A program made the position numbers and the translations under genes. The notes below the pieces were generated by a model that worked only from the letters and a program-made list of their open reading frames with translations, did not search any database and had not been told where the DNA came from. Below, in pieces: positions 11,822-22,840 of a stretch of 64,000 nucleotides of DNA (position 1 is the first letter of the stretch; every line of letters starts with the position of its first letter). Location: positions 62,638 through 126,637 of the forward strand of contig PYSS01000099.1 in the NCBI GenBank assembly GCA_003049465.1. The letters run 5' to 3'. Source of the DNA: Magnaporthiopsis rhizophila (taxonomy: Eukaryota > Ascomycota > Sordariomycetes > Magnaporthales > Magnaporthaceae).

Positions 11822-13026
11822 ATGCATCTACCATACCCGTCCAGAAAGGACTCCAATGCCGCGCGGTACGCGCCAGCGCGGCGGGGGCCCGGCTCAGGTG
11901 CGGCGAAGTTCGTGCCGCCGATACTGCGGAGGATGCGGCTGCGGGGTGGCGTCGTGCTCGTGGCGGTCGTGCTGGGCGTCCTGTACGTCGGGTCGCTGCT
12001 GCGCGGGAGGGCGGGCGGCGCGGGGAGGCGAGGGGGCGCCTACGCCGAGCACGTCCCGACGGGGAACCCGCCCGCCGTCATCGTGACGGTGCTGGAGGAA
12101 GAAGGCGGCAAGTTCAGCAAGGCGTATCTGCAGAACGTCAAGGACAACAGGATATTATACGCCAAGAAGCATGGTATGTTTTGCCTGCCTGCCTGCCCGT
12201 TTATATGTCTCCTTTCCATCCACACCGCCGTTCGGCTTGGCACCTAGATAGATACCTACTCTGTGCATCTTGGCAAAAGACTAATGGCCGCCATACCTCG
12301 CAGGCTACGAGACCTTCTTCCCCACCGTGTCCGAATATGACCTCGCCGGGTCGCCGGCGTCGTGGGCCAAGGTGGTGGCGATGCGGCACGTGCTGTCCAA
12401 GTTCCCGGACGCGAGCTTCGTCTGGTTCCTGGACCAGGAGTCGCTCATCATGGCGGGCGACGTCGGCGTCGAGACGTCCATCATGGAGTCGGCGTCGCTC
12501 GACAAGGTCATGATCAAGGACCACCCGGTCGTGCCGCCCGACAGCATCATCAAGACGTTTGCCCACCTCAAGCCCCGCGACGTCGACCTGGTGCTCACGC
12601 AGGACAAGGACGGGCTGAGCGTCGGCAGCTTCGTGCTGCGCAACGGCGAGTGGGCCCGTTTCTTCCTCGAGACCTGGTTCGACCCTATATACCGGAGTTA
12701 CAACTTTCAGAAGGCCGAGGCGCACGCTCTGGTGAGTCCTTCGTTCTTCCTCTTCCTCCTTGGGCTGTCACCCAGGATCAGATGTCTAACGTTGCACTCC
12801 TCGACAGGAACACATCGTCCAGTGGCACCCCACGATCCTCTCAAAGCTGGCCGTCGTGCCCCAGCGATACATCAACGCCTACAGCAACAGCGGCGACGCC
12901 GCGGCCGAGTATAGGCCCGGCGACGTCGTCGTCCGGTTCAACACGTGCATGAAGACGGGCCCGGCGGCCTGCGAGGCCGAGGCTGACAAGTACAACAAGC
13001 AGTGGCGCAGCAGCTTCAACTCATGA
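11822..13026 (+). CDS. GT34 alpha-1,6-mannosyltransferase (Mnn10/Mnn11 type)
   Basis: A Golgi enzyme of N-glycan outer-chain mannan synthesis. Three exons (11822-12173, 12304-12731, 12808-13026) give 332 residues. It shows type II membrane topology: a short basic cytosolic part, one hydrophobic anchor at about residues 40-58 (GGVVLVAVVLGVLYVGSLL), then the lumenal catalytic domain. Family features are NPPAVIVTVLEE, NRILYAKKHGYETF, WAKVVAMRHVLSKFPDASFVWFLDQESLIM, the QDKDGLSVGSF segment, and HPTILSKLAVVPQRYINAY near the end. The acidic motif after WF reads LDQESLIM; a classical DxD is not obvious there. In yeast Mnn10 and Mnn11 work together in the M-Pol II complex; which paralogue this is cannot be told by eye. 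Confidence 0.9.
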
Positions 13027-13785
13027 GAGGGATGGGCCGAAATCAAGATTTAATGTAATGAACAAGAAAGATCCAAAGGCTGGCGGTGTGGATGGTTGGG
13101 GCTATTTTGATTGATCTTTTGGGTTGTTCTCACTACATTCTTCACTTTTTTCTTCTTTTTTCTTTCCTTTTTTTTTTCTTGCTTTTTTCCATTTCTGTTT
13201 TCACATATTTGGGTATTTTATGGCCCTTCTTGGTATGTACCCTACTCTTGTGGTACTCATGTCGCCAAGCGTCAAAAATCATGGATATTTTTTTTTTCTT
13301 TTTTCTCTTCTGCCACATCTCTTCCACTTGAACCGAGTCCAATACACAAGTACCTTTTTACACTATGAGGCGGCAGATGAAAGAGGACGCCATATGAAAC
13401 AACCAGGCTCTCCAAGCAATGCAGCCAGATCCTCCGGTAATTCCGCCCTCGGGTCCTGTACCCTGCTGTCGACGACGGCTTAGGTGGTGGGAAAGGGCTT
13501 TCTTGCTTCCATGCCGAGGCCTCCTGACTTTTGCTGCGGCCGGCCAAAAGCCTGGACGGGTCGACACGCGCGCTTCTCGTATGAGTCTATGAGTCCACGG
13601 GCCACGGCCACGGGTTACGAGAAGGATCATGTTCCAGATGCCTTTCGCATCCTACCCTGCCCACGGACCGGACTAGAGTGGGAATCCTGCCGCACGAGAC
13701 GCTTGCACAAGTACCGCGCATCAAGCGGGGCCGCGGCCACTACGCAGGCAGGCAGTCATTACGGAGCAATCGGAAAATAGGCGAA

Positions 13786-13809
13786 GGGAGGGAGGGAGGG
13801 GCGGGCGGG
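13786..13809 (+). repeat. G-quadruplex-capable G-run cluster
   Basis: Six runs of three or four G separated by single bases on the plus strand meet the usual G-quadruplex pattern. It lies outside any coding sequence. Confidence 0.6.
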
Positions 13810-14479
13810 CGTATCGAGCGAGGCTAAGATTTTGCAAGAGCGAAAGAATCACTCATGAACCTGTGGCACTCGAACGACGCCATTGATGTATTCCCACTTT
13901 GTAGTTCCACCCATGCTTCCATGCAAAATTGCGGCGTATTTTTTTTTTTTTATCATCGGAGAATTTTGTAAGAGGTTGCCAAGTCCGGCCAGGGGTTGTG
14001 GAGTCGGTCCCCACCCGCAAAGTGACTGGCAGTTGACCCCCCGATGTGCTGCTGTTCAAGCGCGATGGAAGAGGGGGGGGGTTCCATGTCGAGATTTTTT
14101 TGTGCGACGGCGCGTGTATAACGGCGGCTCCGGCCTGTGCGTGGTGTATTGTTGGGTACACGATAAAGATGGAGGGAGGTTGATGTCATGCACGGGGGAA
14201 ATGCAAGGGATCACGATCATGAAGCTGGTTGTGACCGAAAAACGAAAATCACTTGATGTATTGGCGGAAGCATTAGGAAAGGAAAAACTATTCTATGGTA
14301 TATCCTCCAGCGAAAGAAAATGAATCAGAGACAAAGTCCTCCCCAGGTCGGGATCGGCTTCGGCAGGACGTCTCCTGTTTCCGCTCGAATCCCATTTCCG
14401 ACTTTTGACGAACGTGGGCAGGACGTCTCCCGCCCAGGTCCAAGTACCAGCTATCTCTCCCGTGATATCCCTGAAGGCA

Positions 14480-14660
14480 AGAAGCAGATATAGAAACAAA
14501 AGTAGGAAAGCAGAAAGACAAAGACAGAATTAGTAAAGTGAACACAGAAAAGCAGAAACAGAAAGAGAGAAATAGGAAAGTGAAAACAGGAAAACAAAAC
14601 AGGAAAGCAAAACATGGAAGCAAAAACAAGTAGAACAGAACCAAAAAGTAGCAACCGTCT
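14480..14660 (+). repeat. Purine-rich degenerate repeat (gaaa/cagaaa units)
   Basis: About 180 nt made almost only of A and G with recurring cagaaa and ggaaa words on the plus strand. The opposite strand is open in places and would encode runs of F, L, C and S, but this is low complexity and not a gene. Confidence 0.6.
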
Positions 14661-14952
14661 ATCCCACGCAAGCGATACAAAACGCCATCCGTCTATCCAA
14701 CAAAGGGAATGTTGATACAAAGAGTACACGTGGACATCGACGTCTCCTACGTATTCCAAGTACTCCGCCACTTGGCGGCGCACCGGGAACACGTCGGAGA
14801 GTCGCCGGGCGGTTGTCGGAAGGGATGGCTTCCACGCGGAGCTTTGGGCGCTCTAGCTCTTCAACGTCGCAGGTCCCCCACCACGCCCCTTTCTAGCTCC
14901 TAGGGGCGGCCGCGGCGGTGGCGATGGGCGGTCAAGTTTTGCGAATCTTTTT

Positions 14953-15570
14953 TTAAAACTCGCAGAAGAGGTCAAAGATGTCACGGTCGCGGCGGCGGCT
15001 GCGGCGGTCGCGGCGAATCTCCCAGTTGACCTCGCGGTCGTACTCGTGGCCGCCGAAGCGGTCGTGGCGCTCGCGCTCATAGTCGTACCTGCGGCTAAAC
15101 CAGTGCGTGCCGTTCTCGCTGACGCCGCGGTCGTGCGCCTCGCGGATGCGGGCGCGCTCGACGTCGCGGTCCCGGTCCCAGCAGCCGGGGCGGACGTTGG
15201 TCCGGTAGCGCGTGACGGTGCTGGAGGTGCCGTGCTTGCGGGACCAGTCGTCGTCGTCGTCGTCACCATCGGCGATACTGGGGACGTCGTCATCGTCGTT
15301 GGTGGTGCAGATGGCCGCCGCGCGGACGACGGAGCGGTCGTTGTCGTCATGGTTGTTCCTGGGGCTGCTGCGTCGGATGCGCAGGCGGCAGGGGCTCGGG
15401 GAGCGGTGGATGATGACGGGATCGTCGTCGAAGTGGACCCGGCGCCTCAGGCGCGCGTTTTCCTCCTCGCGCTCGCGGGCGCGCTGGCGGGCCTCGCAGT
15501 CGCTGCACTTGGTGCCGAAGACGATGCGGACCCTGATGCCGCAGCTGGAGCACACGCGGATTCTGAACAT
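14953..15570 (-). CDS. Small charged CxxC protein, unknown function
   Basis: A single-exon frame of 205 residues with an ATG at 15570. I do not recognise the family. The N terminus has two CxxC knuckles (C7-x2-C10, C22-x2-C25: VCSSCG and KCSDCE), like a compact zinc ribbon. A short charged helix REREEENARLRRRVHFDD follows. The rest is rich in Arg, Asp, Asn and Ser, with a run of Asp (DGDDDDDD) and an Arg/Asp/Glu-rich C-terminal half ending DIFDLFCEF. The zinc knuckles, together with the strongly charged low-complexity tail, favour a real gene over a chance frame. Nuclear or RNA-associated location is only a guess. Confidence 0.6.
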   Translation of the reverse strand: MFRIRVCSSCGIRVRIVFGTKCSDCEARQRAREREEENARLRRRVHFDDDPVIIHRSPSPCRLRIRRSSPRNNHDDNDRSVVRAAAICTTNDDDDVPSIADGDDDDDDWSRKHGTSSTVTRYRTNVRPGCWDRDRDVERARIREAHDRGVSENGTHWFSRRYDYERERHDRFGGHEYDREVNWEIRRDRRSRRRDRDIFDLFCEF

Positions 15571-18203
15571 TGTGGCGGTTGTGCGCCTGTTTGAGGATTG
15601 CTAAGTTGAGATGTGATATGCGGATGTTGTGGTTTGTTGAAGCTTGATAGCGAGCAAGAAGGAACTGAGGATATGTAGCGGACGATATGCTTTGTGAGAT
15701 CTGTGAATTGTTTGATAGAGCGTGATAGACTTGAAAGCGGTGGTGATGAGAACAATTTCCAGATCTGGGAAGGGAGGTAAGGGTTTATTTTATAATGTTC
15801 GCCAGCCGACTACGGCCTTGCAGCGGTCGACGTTACACACATCGGTGTCGCCGCAGTGCCAGCCACTCGGCCAACCTGGCCTTCGACTTGGAGACCAAAC
15901 TCGAGGGCACCAAACGTTGGGCATGGGACTGGGAGGCAAGGCTGAGCGGTCACCAAACGACCATGCGACCCGGTTGGCCTCTTTGTTCTTCACCAACCGG
16001 TAGATCGCATGACGGCGGCAGGACTGTCCAGCCTCGAGCGGCCCATCATTGACTCATGGGGAGAGTCCTTTTGGCATCATGGGATAGGTTTTCTCCCATA
16101 CCCAGCCCAGAAGAGCACCATGTCGTCGTGGAAGGACGGGCGGCTACCCAGCTGTCCCCTTGACCTCGACACTTGTCCGTTCATCAAGGTAGGTGGTACC
16201 TCCAATGTCAGTAGGGTGGCTTAGCCGCGGGCTGCAAGTCTATTGGCTCACACAGAAAATGTGTAAGCGACCAAGAGGCGACCCAAAAAATCCAGACCCA
16301 ACAGGAGACCCAAGAAGACTTTTAAAAACATTCCCAGAAAGTCCAGTGAATTCCGCCAGGAAATTGGCGTTGCAAAAATGCCCGATAATGCCGGGGCAAT
16401 CGGCGCACGAAGGACGGGGGAACGTAGGCCAACCTCGAATTATCAAAGCTGACACCCTGCAGCAGTAAGCATAGCCATCTATGCACGGCGGGAAAGGCGA
16501 GAAGCAGGCTGTAATGAACGATGCAGCCTGTCCTGTCCCGAACCGTGGTTGAGGTCCGCTCCTGGTTGGAAAGGCTAGGCCTGCCCACAATTCCAAATGG
16601 CGTCGTTGACGGCTGCTATCGAGGCCCATCAGGGGAGTGTCCACGCTGCGCCAGAGGATCACTACACCGACACTTAAAGGAAGACAACCCCAGCCCAAAG
16701 GGCACGGGCACGAGAAACAGTTATGAGTTCACTCGATCTCAGACTGGAATGAGATATTACAAATGGCATTCCTGACCATTGTGGTGTGGGTGGCGGCAGC
16801 AGGCCATGTGATAGGTTGGGGGACGCTGGTGGCTGCTGCAAAAGCCAACAATGGAAGGACTGGAGGACGCAGGGGAGAAGATGGTGTGAGCAACTGGTTG
16901 ACTCTAGTTGGCCAGGCTGTCGTCGCCCTGGCGGGAGGCTCCCTAGTGTGCAGCATGGCCCGGCCCGGCCTTCTCATGAGCGGAGATTGTCGTCGGCGTG
17001 ATGCTGCTTCTGATACCAGTGACTGAGAATCCTGCTCAGGAGGGATCCAATGGAAGGCGTCGCCATCAGGACGGCCCGTTTGCTTCCTGCTGCCCAGCTC
17101 GCTGTCGAGCACCAACGCTGACTGTCTAGCGCACGCGCGCGGCCTCTTCGCTCGCGGGAAAGGCACACCGAGCCACAATCGATGCTGTCCAGGGCATGGG
17201 TTGGGTGTGTGAATAGGGAAGCCTCCGAGGGGACACTACGCCATGGTGGCGTCCGCCTGGTCGGGCGCGTGCGCGACAAAGAGAGGGCGGCCGCGGCCAT
17301 GTGTGACCTCGAGGTGGGCCCCAACACCTTTTCTTGGAGGACCTACCCTGTCACGTGCAGCGTGGAGTCTCCCGCTCAGAGGTTCCAGTGCTCTGGGACT
17401 GTAAGCGCCGGGCAGTGCTGGGCTGGTCTGCCGGCCGCGAAACACACCCGGCGCGAATTATCTGCGGCGGCCTTGTGTTCTGACGTGGAGAGCCCCTCGG
17501 AGGGGATCAGGCAGCCTCGTCGACATGGCTCGGCAGACCGGCCGACAGAGATTTGCCGACTCTGCCGTTGCGTATTCGGACGGCGAAGCAAGCCAACCGC
17601 AGCGACGCCGACGCACGCGGGCTATGCTAGCTCTGCATGTTTTTTCTTTTTGGTTGTTTTCTCCGTCCACTTGAGGGCCCGGCACGCAAGGGGTGCCTCC
17701 GCGCAGGTCTGGGATCCGGCCATGACGATGTCATGGTTGGCAATGCGGAAGGGAGATGGAAGTTTGCATACGAAGTAAACGTACTCTTTTACTGGGGCGG
17801 GACCCATTCTAACCAGCCGATCGGGTCCGCGGTCCATCGTACAGCGTAAAGCCCCAGAAGCAAGAGACTGGGTGGGGAAGCTTGCGCAACGACGTTTAGG
17901 CGTATCGCGTACCGCGTAACCTGGCGCGGACAGCGGGCATCGAACAAAGCCGATGGCAACGCTGAGCCGAAAGGATAAAACGACCGCGTTGCTGTCGAGG
18001 AGCCTCAACGTCGCCGACTAGAAAAAGGTCATCATCGCACAGCCTACCGCTGCTGAAGTTCTGGTCTTCATTCTCCATTAACGCATCTTCTTAATCCGCG
18101 TCCCTCTCCGCTTCGTTTCCCAGATTCAGCAGCCGACTCGGGCCGGCGGAACAAACAGCATCGTCATCACATCATATCACATCACCACCAGAGCGTGTCC
18201 AAG
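15571..18203. other. Intergenic region upstream of sphingosine-1-phosphate lyase
   Basis: 2.6 kb without a recognisable gene. Several short frames occur on both strands, all without domains. One at 16763-17026 (+) starts with ATG, is rich in hydrophobic residues at its N terminus and would give 87 residues; it is too weak to call as a gene. The last about 150 nt look like a leader with CATC-rich sequence before the lyase ATG. Confidence 0.55.
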
Positions 18204-20110
18204 ATGCCGGGCACTTCGCGCATACCCCAGAGCCTGAGGGACAGCCTCATCAATGTCAAGAGGAGGAGCCCGGGCAGTCCCATGGAGCTGCTCAATATCG
18301 ACCTGTGAGTAGCCCGCAGAAGCGAGGGTGTGGTGGCGAAGGAGAGAGAGACGGGGAAAAAGACAGATGGACTGACGGCCAGCCTGCTGGTGCTCTCCCT
18401 CCCACAGACTCCGCAACATAATATTCCTCCTCTTCGTCCTGCGGTGGACGCGCCGCGCATTCTGGCAGCTCCGCGGTCGGGGCCCCATCGGCAGCCTCAT
18501 CGAGCTCTACGCCGCCCTCCGCGTGACGGCGTACGGCTGGTTCCTGCGCGCGCCGGGCGTGCGCTCCAAGGTGCAGGCGCAGGTCAACGAAGCTGTTGGC
18601 AAGCTGAGCACCAAGATGGTGCCCGCCATGGCGACGCGCCACCTGGCCCTGCCCAAGGAGGGCTGGACCGAGGACGCCGTCCGGACCGAGCTCGAGAGCC
18701 TCGCAAACATGGACCACACTCGCTGGGAGGAGGGCTTCGTGTCGGGCGCCGTCTACCACGGCGAGGACTCGCTGCTGCGGCTGCAGACCGAGGCCTACGG
18801 CAAGTTCACCGTCGCCAACCCCATCCACCCGGACGTGTTCCCGGGCGTCCGCAAGATGGAGGCCGAGATCGTCGCCATGGTCCTGTCGCTCTTCAGCGCC
18901 CCCGTCGGCGCCGCCGGCTGCACCACGGCCGGGGGCACCGAGAGTATCCTGATGGCGGTCCTGAGCGCCCGCCAGAAGGCCTACCACGAGAGGGGTGTCA
19001 CGGAACCCGAGATGTGAGTTTCAAGTGTTTTTTTTTTTTTTTTTTTTTCTGTGCTAGGTAGTCCATGACTGCACACAGCGGGCGAATTCTGACCCCTCCT
19101 CGCCCAACCCTCCCAGGATCATCCCCGAGACCGCCCACACTGCCTTCCGCAAGGCGGCCGACTACTTCAAGATCAAGCTGCACCTCGTGGCCTGCCCGGC
19201 GCCCAACTACCAGGTCGACTTGTCTAGCATGGCGCGGCTCATCAACCCTAACACCGTCATTCTCGTCGGCTCGGCCCCCAACTTCCCGCACGGCATCATG
19301 GACGACATCGCGGGCCTGTCGCGCTTGGCCCTGCGCCGCCGCATCCCGCTGCACGTCGACTGCTGCCTCGGCTCGTTCCTGGTCCCCTTCCTCGAGCGCG
19401 CCGGGTTCGAGACGCAGCCGTTCGACTTCCGGCTCAAGGGCGTCACGTCCATCAGCTGCGACACGCACAAGTACGGCTTCGCGCCCAAGGGCAACAGCAC
19501 CGTCCTGTACCGCACCGCCGAGCTGCGCAAGTACCAGTACTTTGTCAGCCCGGACTGGTCCGGCGGCGTCTACGCGTCGCCCGGAGTCGCCGGCTCCCGC
19601 CCGGGCGCCCTGATCGCGGGGTGCTGGGCCAGCCTCATGTCGGTCGGCGAGTCGGGCTACCTCGAGAGCTGCATCGAGATCGTGGGCGCGGCCAAGAAGA
19701 TGGCCGACCGCATCGCCTCGTCCCCCGTCCTGGCCGCCGAGCTCGAGGTCATGGGCCGCCCGCTCGTGTCGGTCGTGGCCTTCAGGGCCCGCAATCTCAA
19801 CATCTACGACATCGCCGACGCCATGTCGGAGCGCGGCTGGCACCTAAACGCTCTCCAGAACCCGCCCGCTATGCACATCGCCTTCACCAAGCCCACCGCC
19901 GCCGCCTGGGAGCGCCTCGTCGCCGACCTCGAGGCCGCCGTCGAGTCGGAGCGCGAGAAGGAGCGTGCCCGCATTGCCGAGGGTAAAGGCGCAAAGGGCG
20001 CTGCCGTCGGCGACGCCGCCGCACTCTATGGAGTTGCTGGCAGCCTGCCCAACAAGAGCGTTGTCGTCGACCTGGCCAACGGCTTCCTGGACCTGCTGTA
20101 CAAGGCGTAA
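18204..20110 (+). CDS. dpl1: Sphingosine-1-phosphate lyase
   Basis: A PLP enzyme of the ER membrane that splits long-chain base phosphates into an aldehyde and phosphoethanolamine, the exit step of sphingolipid breakdown. Three exons (18204-18304, 18408-19013, 19117-20110) give 566 residues. The N terminus has one hydrophobic segment just after intron 1 (LRNIIFLLFVL). The group II decarboxylase-like fold shows TAGGTESILMAVLSAR, ETAHTAFRKAADYFKIKL, PHGIMDDI, HVDCCLGSFL and the PLP lysine K354 in SISCDTHKYGFAPKGNS, followed by YASPGVAGSRPGALIAGCW. The length matches fungal Dpl1. A T run sits just inside the second intron. Confidence 0.96.
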
Positions 20111-21210
20111 GGCTGCTGCTCCTCGGCCAGAGAGCCCGCCCGCTTCCTCGATCATATGATCCACCGTGTGCCTTTGGGGAGTTGTGATAGACTGGGAAAG
20201 GCCCGGACAGAGAGCAGGGTGATTCCGTCTGCCCCTTTTTCCTTGCTTTATTTACTCTTAGTTTTATTTAAAATGCCGACGTAGCCACCGACTTGTCACA
20301 TAGACTCTTCTCCTTTTGGTTTTCCGTTTCCCATACCGCGTTTTCCTTCCCCCCATTTTTATCTGGGTCTCGAGCATCACAGCGGCGTCTTCTCGATTTA
20401 TTTCAAGGGTATTTGTTATTTGGTAGCCAGTTGTTTCTCTTCCTTTGTATCTATCTTACTTTCCATATTCTAACCCGAAATTCATACTTCAGCATCCAGA
20501 AAGCCGCTGCTCCATTGATGTCATCAGCTCGGTACTGACCGTCAAATACTCTACGTCTCAACAGGTACGTGCTTAGATTTCTTGCATCACGGCTCGGCCC
20601 ACGTGTCAACAGCAAGAAAACCCATGCGTCTGTCTTGTGCTCGCCGGACAAAGCTTTCCGTCTCATGTTTTATTTTGCTTCCTGCATTTGATTTAATCCA
20701 ATAAAAACCCGACCCAAAAAAAAGGCGCCAGTTTCCCGTAATATTCTTCTTGTCACAGAGATGTACAAGACATCAAAAAGAAAGCGACATCCGTCCATCG
20801 CATCCGCCTATGACGGTTTGAGGCGGTAGCCTAGAAGGAAAATAAGAAATAGATACCTATAGATATATAATAAAGACGATAGGCCAGAAAAAAAAAGCAC
20901 GAGATAAAAATGATACAATCCCGTGAGAGATTCCGTGCCATACCTGCAGAAACGAACCTAGCCTCCTTATCGCCTGACCAAGCCCATCTCAGCGAGCATA
21001 AGCAAACAACACGCCATCTACCCCATCCGTAGCTCACAGCTGACTCTCATCCCGCACAGAGTAGGGACTGCTGGGCCTGTTGACCATGCTCTCGACGTCG
21101 CCGACCTGCCTCCTCTCAATGACCTCTAGACTCTTCAGCCGCTTTTGGAGTCGGTATCTCATCGGAAGCGTCAATCCTTGGGACGGGCGGTCCCTCATGA
21201 CTGCTAATTC
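20111..21210. other. Convergent 3' intergenic region
   Basis: 1.1 kb between two genes that end toward each other. T/C-rich sequence follows the lyase stop, and an AATAAA-like word occurs near 20700. No coding frame is supported. Confidence 0.55.
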
Positions 21211-22840
21211 CTATTGCAGAGGTTCTGACGAGCTGGAGAGGCGGTTGAGGTGGAGGTACACGTCTGTGCCATAGCTAGAGACGGGGAAGTCTTGGTTAGT
21301 ATGAACCACATTTGACTGCAAGGGTTTGTACATGGAGAATAAAAGAGAGGAAAAAAAAATCATACCCCTCCATTGATATCAGCTTCAAGTCCCCTCCAAA
21401 ATACCTCGCATACAAGCGTGATATGGGCAGCCCGTATCCAAAGCCGGCCATGGGCGCCTTGAAGTCGTTCTTGTCAAAGTCCGGGTCCAGATTCGGGGTG
21501 CGGTCGACAGTGGTGTACATGTAGGTCCAAACTAGCGGGATGGCGCTCCTGGGGATGCCGCCGCCCTCGTCGGTGATCTTGATGGTGATGTCCTCCTTGC
21601 CCTCGGCCACTATGACCTTTGTGACGGGGAACTCCTGCTTGTCCTGGCCGTGCGTCTCGACGACGGCGCGCAGCGAGTTCTTGAGCGTCTCAAAGAGCAT
21701 GTGCGACAGGTGGCCGGGCACGTACATGAAGTTGAGGTCCGGGTTGCACACGAGCTGCACGCGCGGCGCCTCGAACAGGCCGTAGTGGTCCTCGCACACG
21801 AAGCGCGCGTTCTCGATGGCCTCCTGGGCGAGGTCGCGCACGTTGGTCTTTGTGCAGATGATGCCCACGTACGTCGGGTCGCGGTAGTGGCTCTGGTCCG
21901 TCAACGCAATGTGCTGGCCGATCAGCATGCGGATGCCGATGCGCGACATGTAGAAGCGGTCCAGGAACGACTGGATGTTGTTGTCGATCTGCATGCGCTG
22001 CCGCTGCCGCTTGTACTCGAGGATGCCCTGCGCCATGGTCGTCACCACGCCGTCGTGCCGCCTCTTGATCTTATGGAGAGTCTGCGCGAATTTTTGGTTG
22101 TACAGCTGCAGCTCGGGCGGCCAGTCCCCATAGTCGTCCACCATGGCAAAATATCTCCTCGCCGCCGCCGGCTTCTTGCTCCACCCATTGTTCCCGTTCT
22201 GGTTGTGTATGTGTTGTGAGTTGTATATGCCCTCCTCGATGCTCGGGTTCGGGGTCGCCTCGGATAGCATTTGCGCCGTCCTAGTCCTCGCCGGCTTCAT
22301 CAGTCTTTCTCTTACAGGCTTCTCGAGCTTTGGCCTTGGGAGAACGGTGATTTCCTGCGCGTGCGGGGGGTTCAAAAATCGGTTAGTCGGTCGGTCGGCC
22401 AGTCAAAGAATAAGGGAGATCAAAAGGCAAGGGTAGCCACAAGCCATGCCCTATGGTATCCAACCGTACCTCAAACGACTGCGCATACCAGTCCAGCACG
22501 CGCTTCACCGACGGCATATCGTTTAGACCGTCGGGTAAGCTGTCGAGCTCTTGGACGCGGTGCGCCAGACGGATGGGAAGCTCCTCAGCGAGAAACTGGG
22601 AGGCGCGGAACAGCGTGCCTGTGCGGACGGGCGAGCGGAGGCAGGTGTCAATGGGTCAGCACAGCACATGCGGGCGGCGGGTATGCGCAGGGGCTCTGAT
22701 CAGACAGCTCGCTAGGGAGACATACCTACTGACGGCTTCTCGCCGAATTGAACCATCTGGCGCAAGCTCACGCCGGTTGCTGGGAAGCTGGCATAGTGCC
22801 TGATGGTGTCCATCAACCTCTCCGTCTTCTTCCAAGACAT
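21211..22840 (-). CDS. Mitochondrial pyruvate dehydrogenase kinase (PDK/BCKDK family)
   Basis: A GHKL-type protein kinase that phosphorylates and inactivates a mitochondrial 2-oxoacid dehydrogenase complex. Four exons (22840-22726, 22618-22470, 22354-21366, 21274-21211) give 438 residues. The N-terminal helical domain begins MSWKKTERLMDTIRHYASFP and continues FRASQFLAEELPIRLAHRV. The ATP-binding part has an N-box ETLKNSLRAVVE (Asn about residue 314), DEGGGIP (about 350) and GFGYGLPISRLYARYFGG (about 392). An extra segment of about 45 residues, rich in Asn, Gln and Pro, follows RLMKPARTRTAQ; such inserts are common in fungal members. Pyruvate rather than branched-chain dehydrogenase is the likelier target, but the two kinases look alike and motifs alone do not decide. 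Confidence 0.93.

Larger units (their letters stand above)
13027..14952. other. Intergenic region with low-complexity tracts
   Basis: 1.9 kb between convergent genes. It contains a T-rich stretch after the GT34 stop (13120-13330), a G-run cluster at 13786-13809, a T run near 13940 and a purine-rich degenerate repeat on the plus strand (about 14480-14660). No coding sequence is supported. Confidence 0.6.

Noticed and set aside
15046..15594. Ala/Val-rich plus-strand frame
   Set aside because: Exact antisense of the CxxC protein gene; its composition mirrors the Arg/Asp codons of the other strand.
18292..19843. Two long minus-strand frames over the sphingosine-1-phosphate lyase gene
   Set aside because: Antisense shadows of a well-defined enzyme with its PLP-lysine motif.
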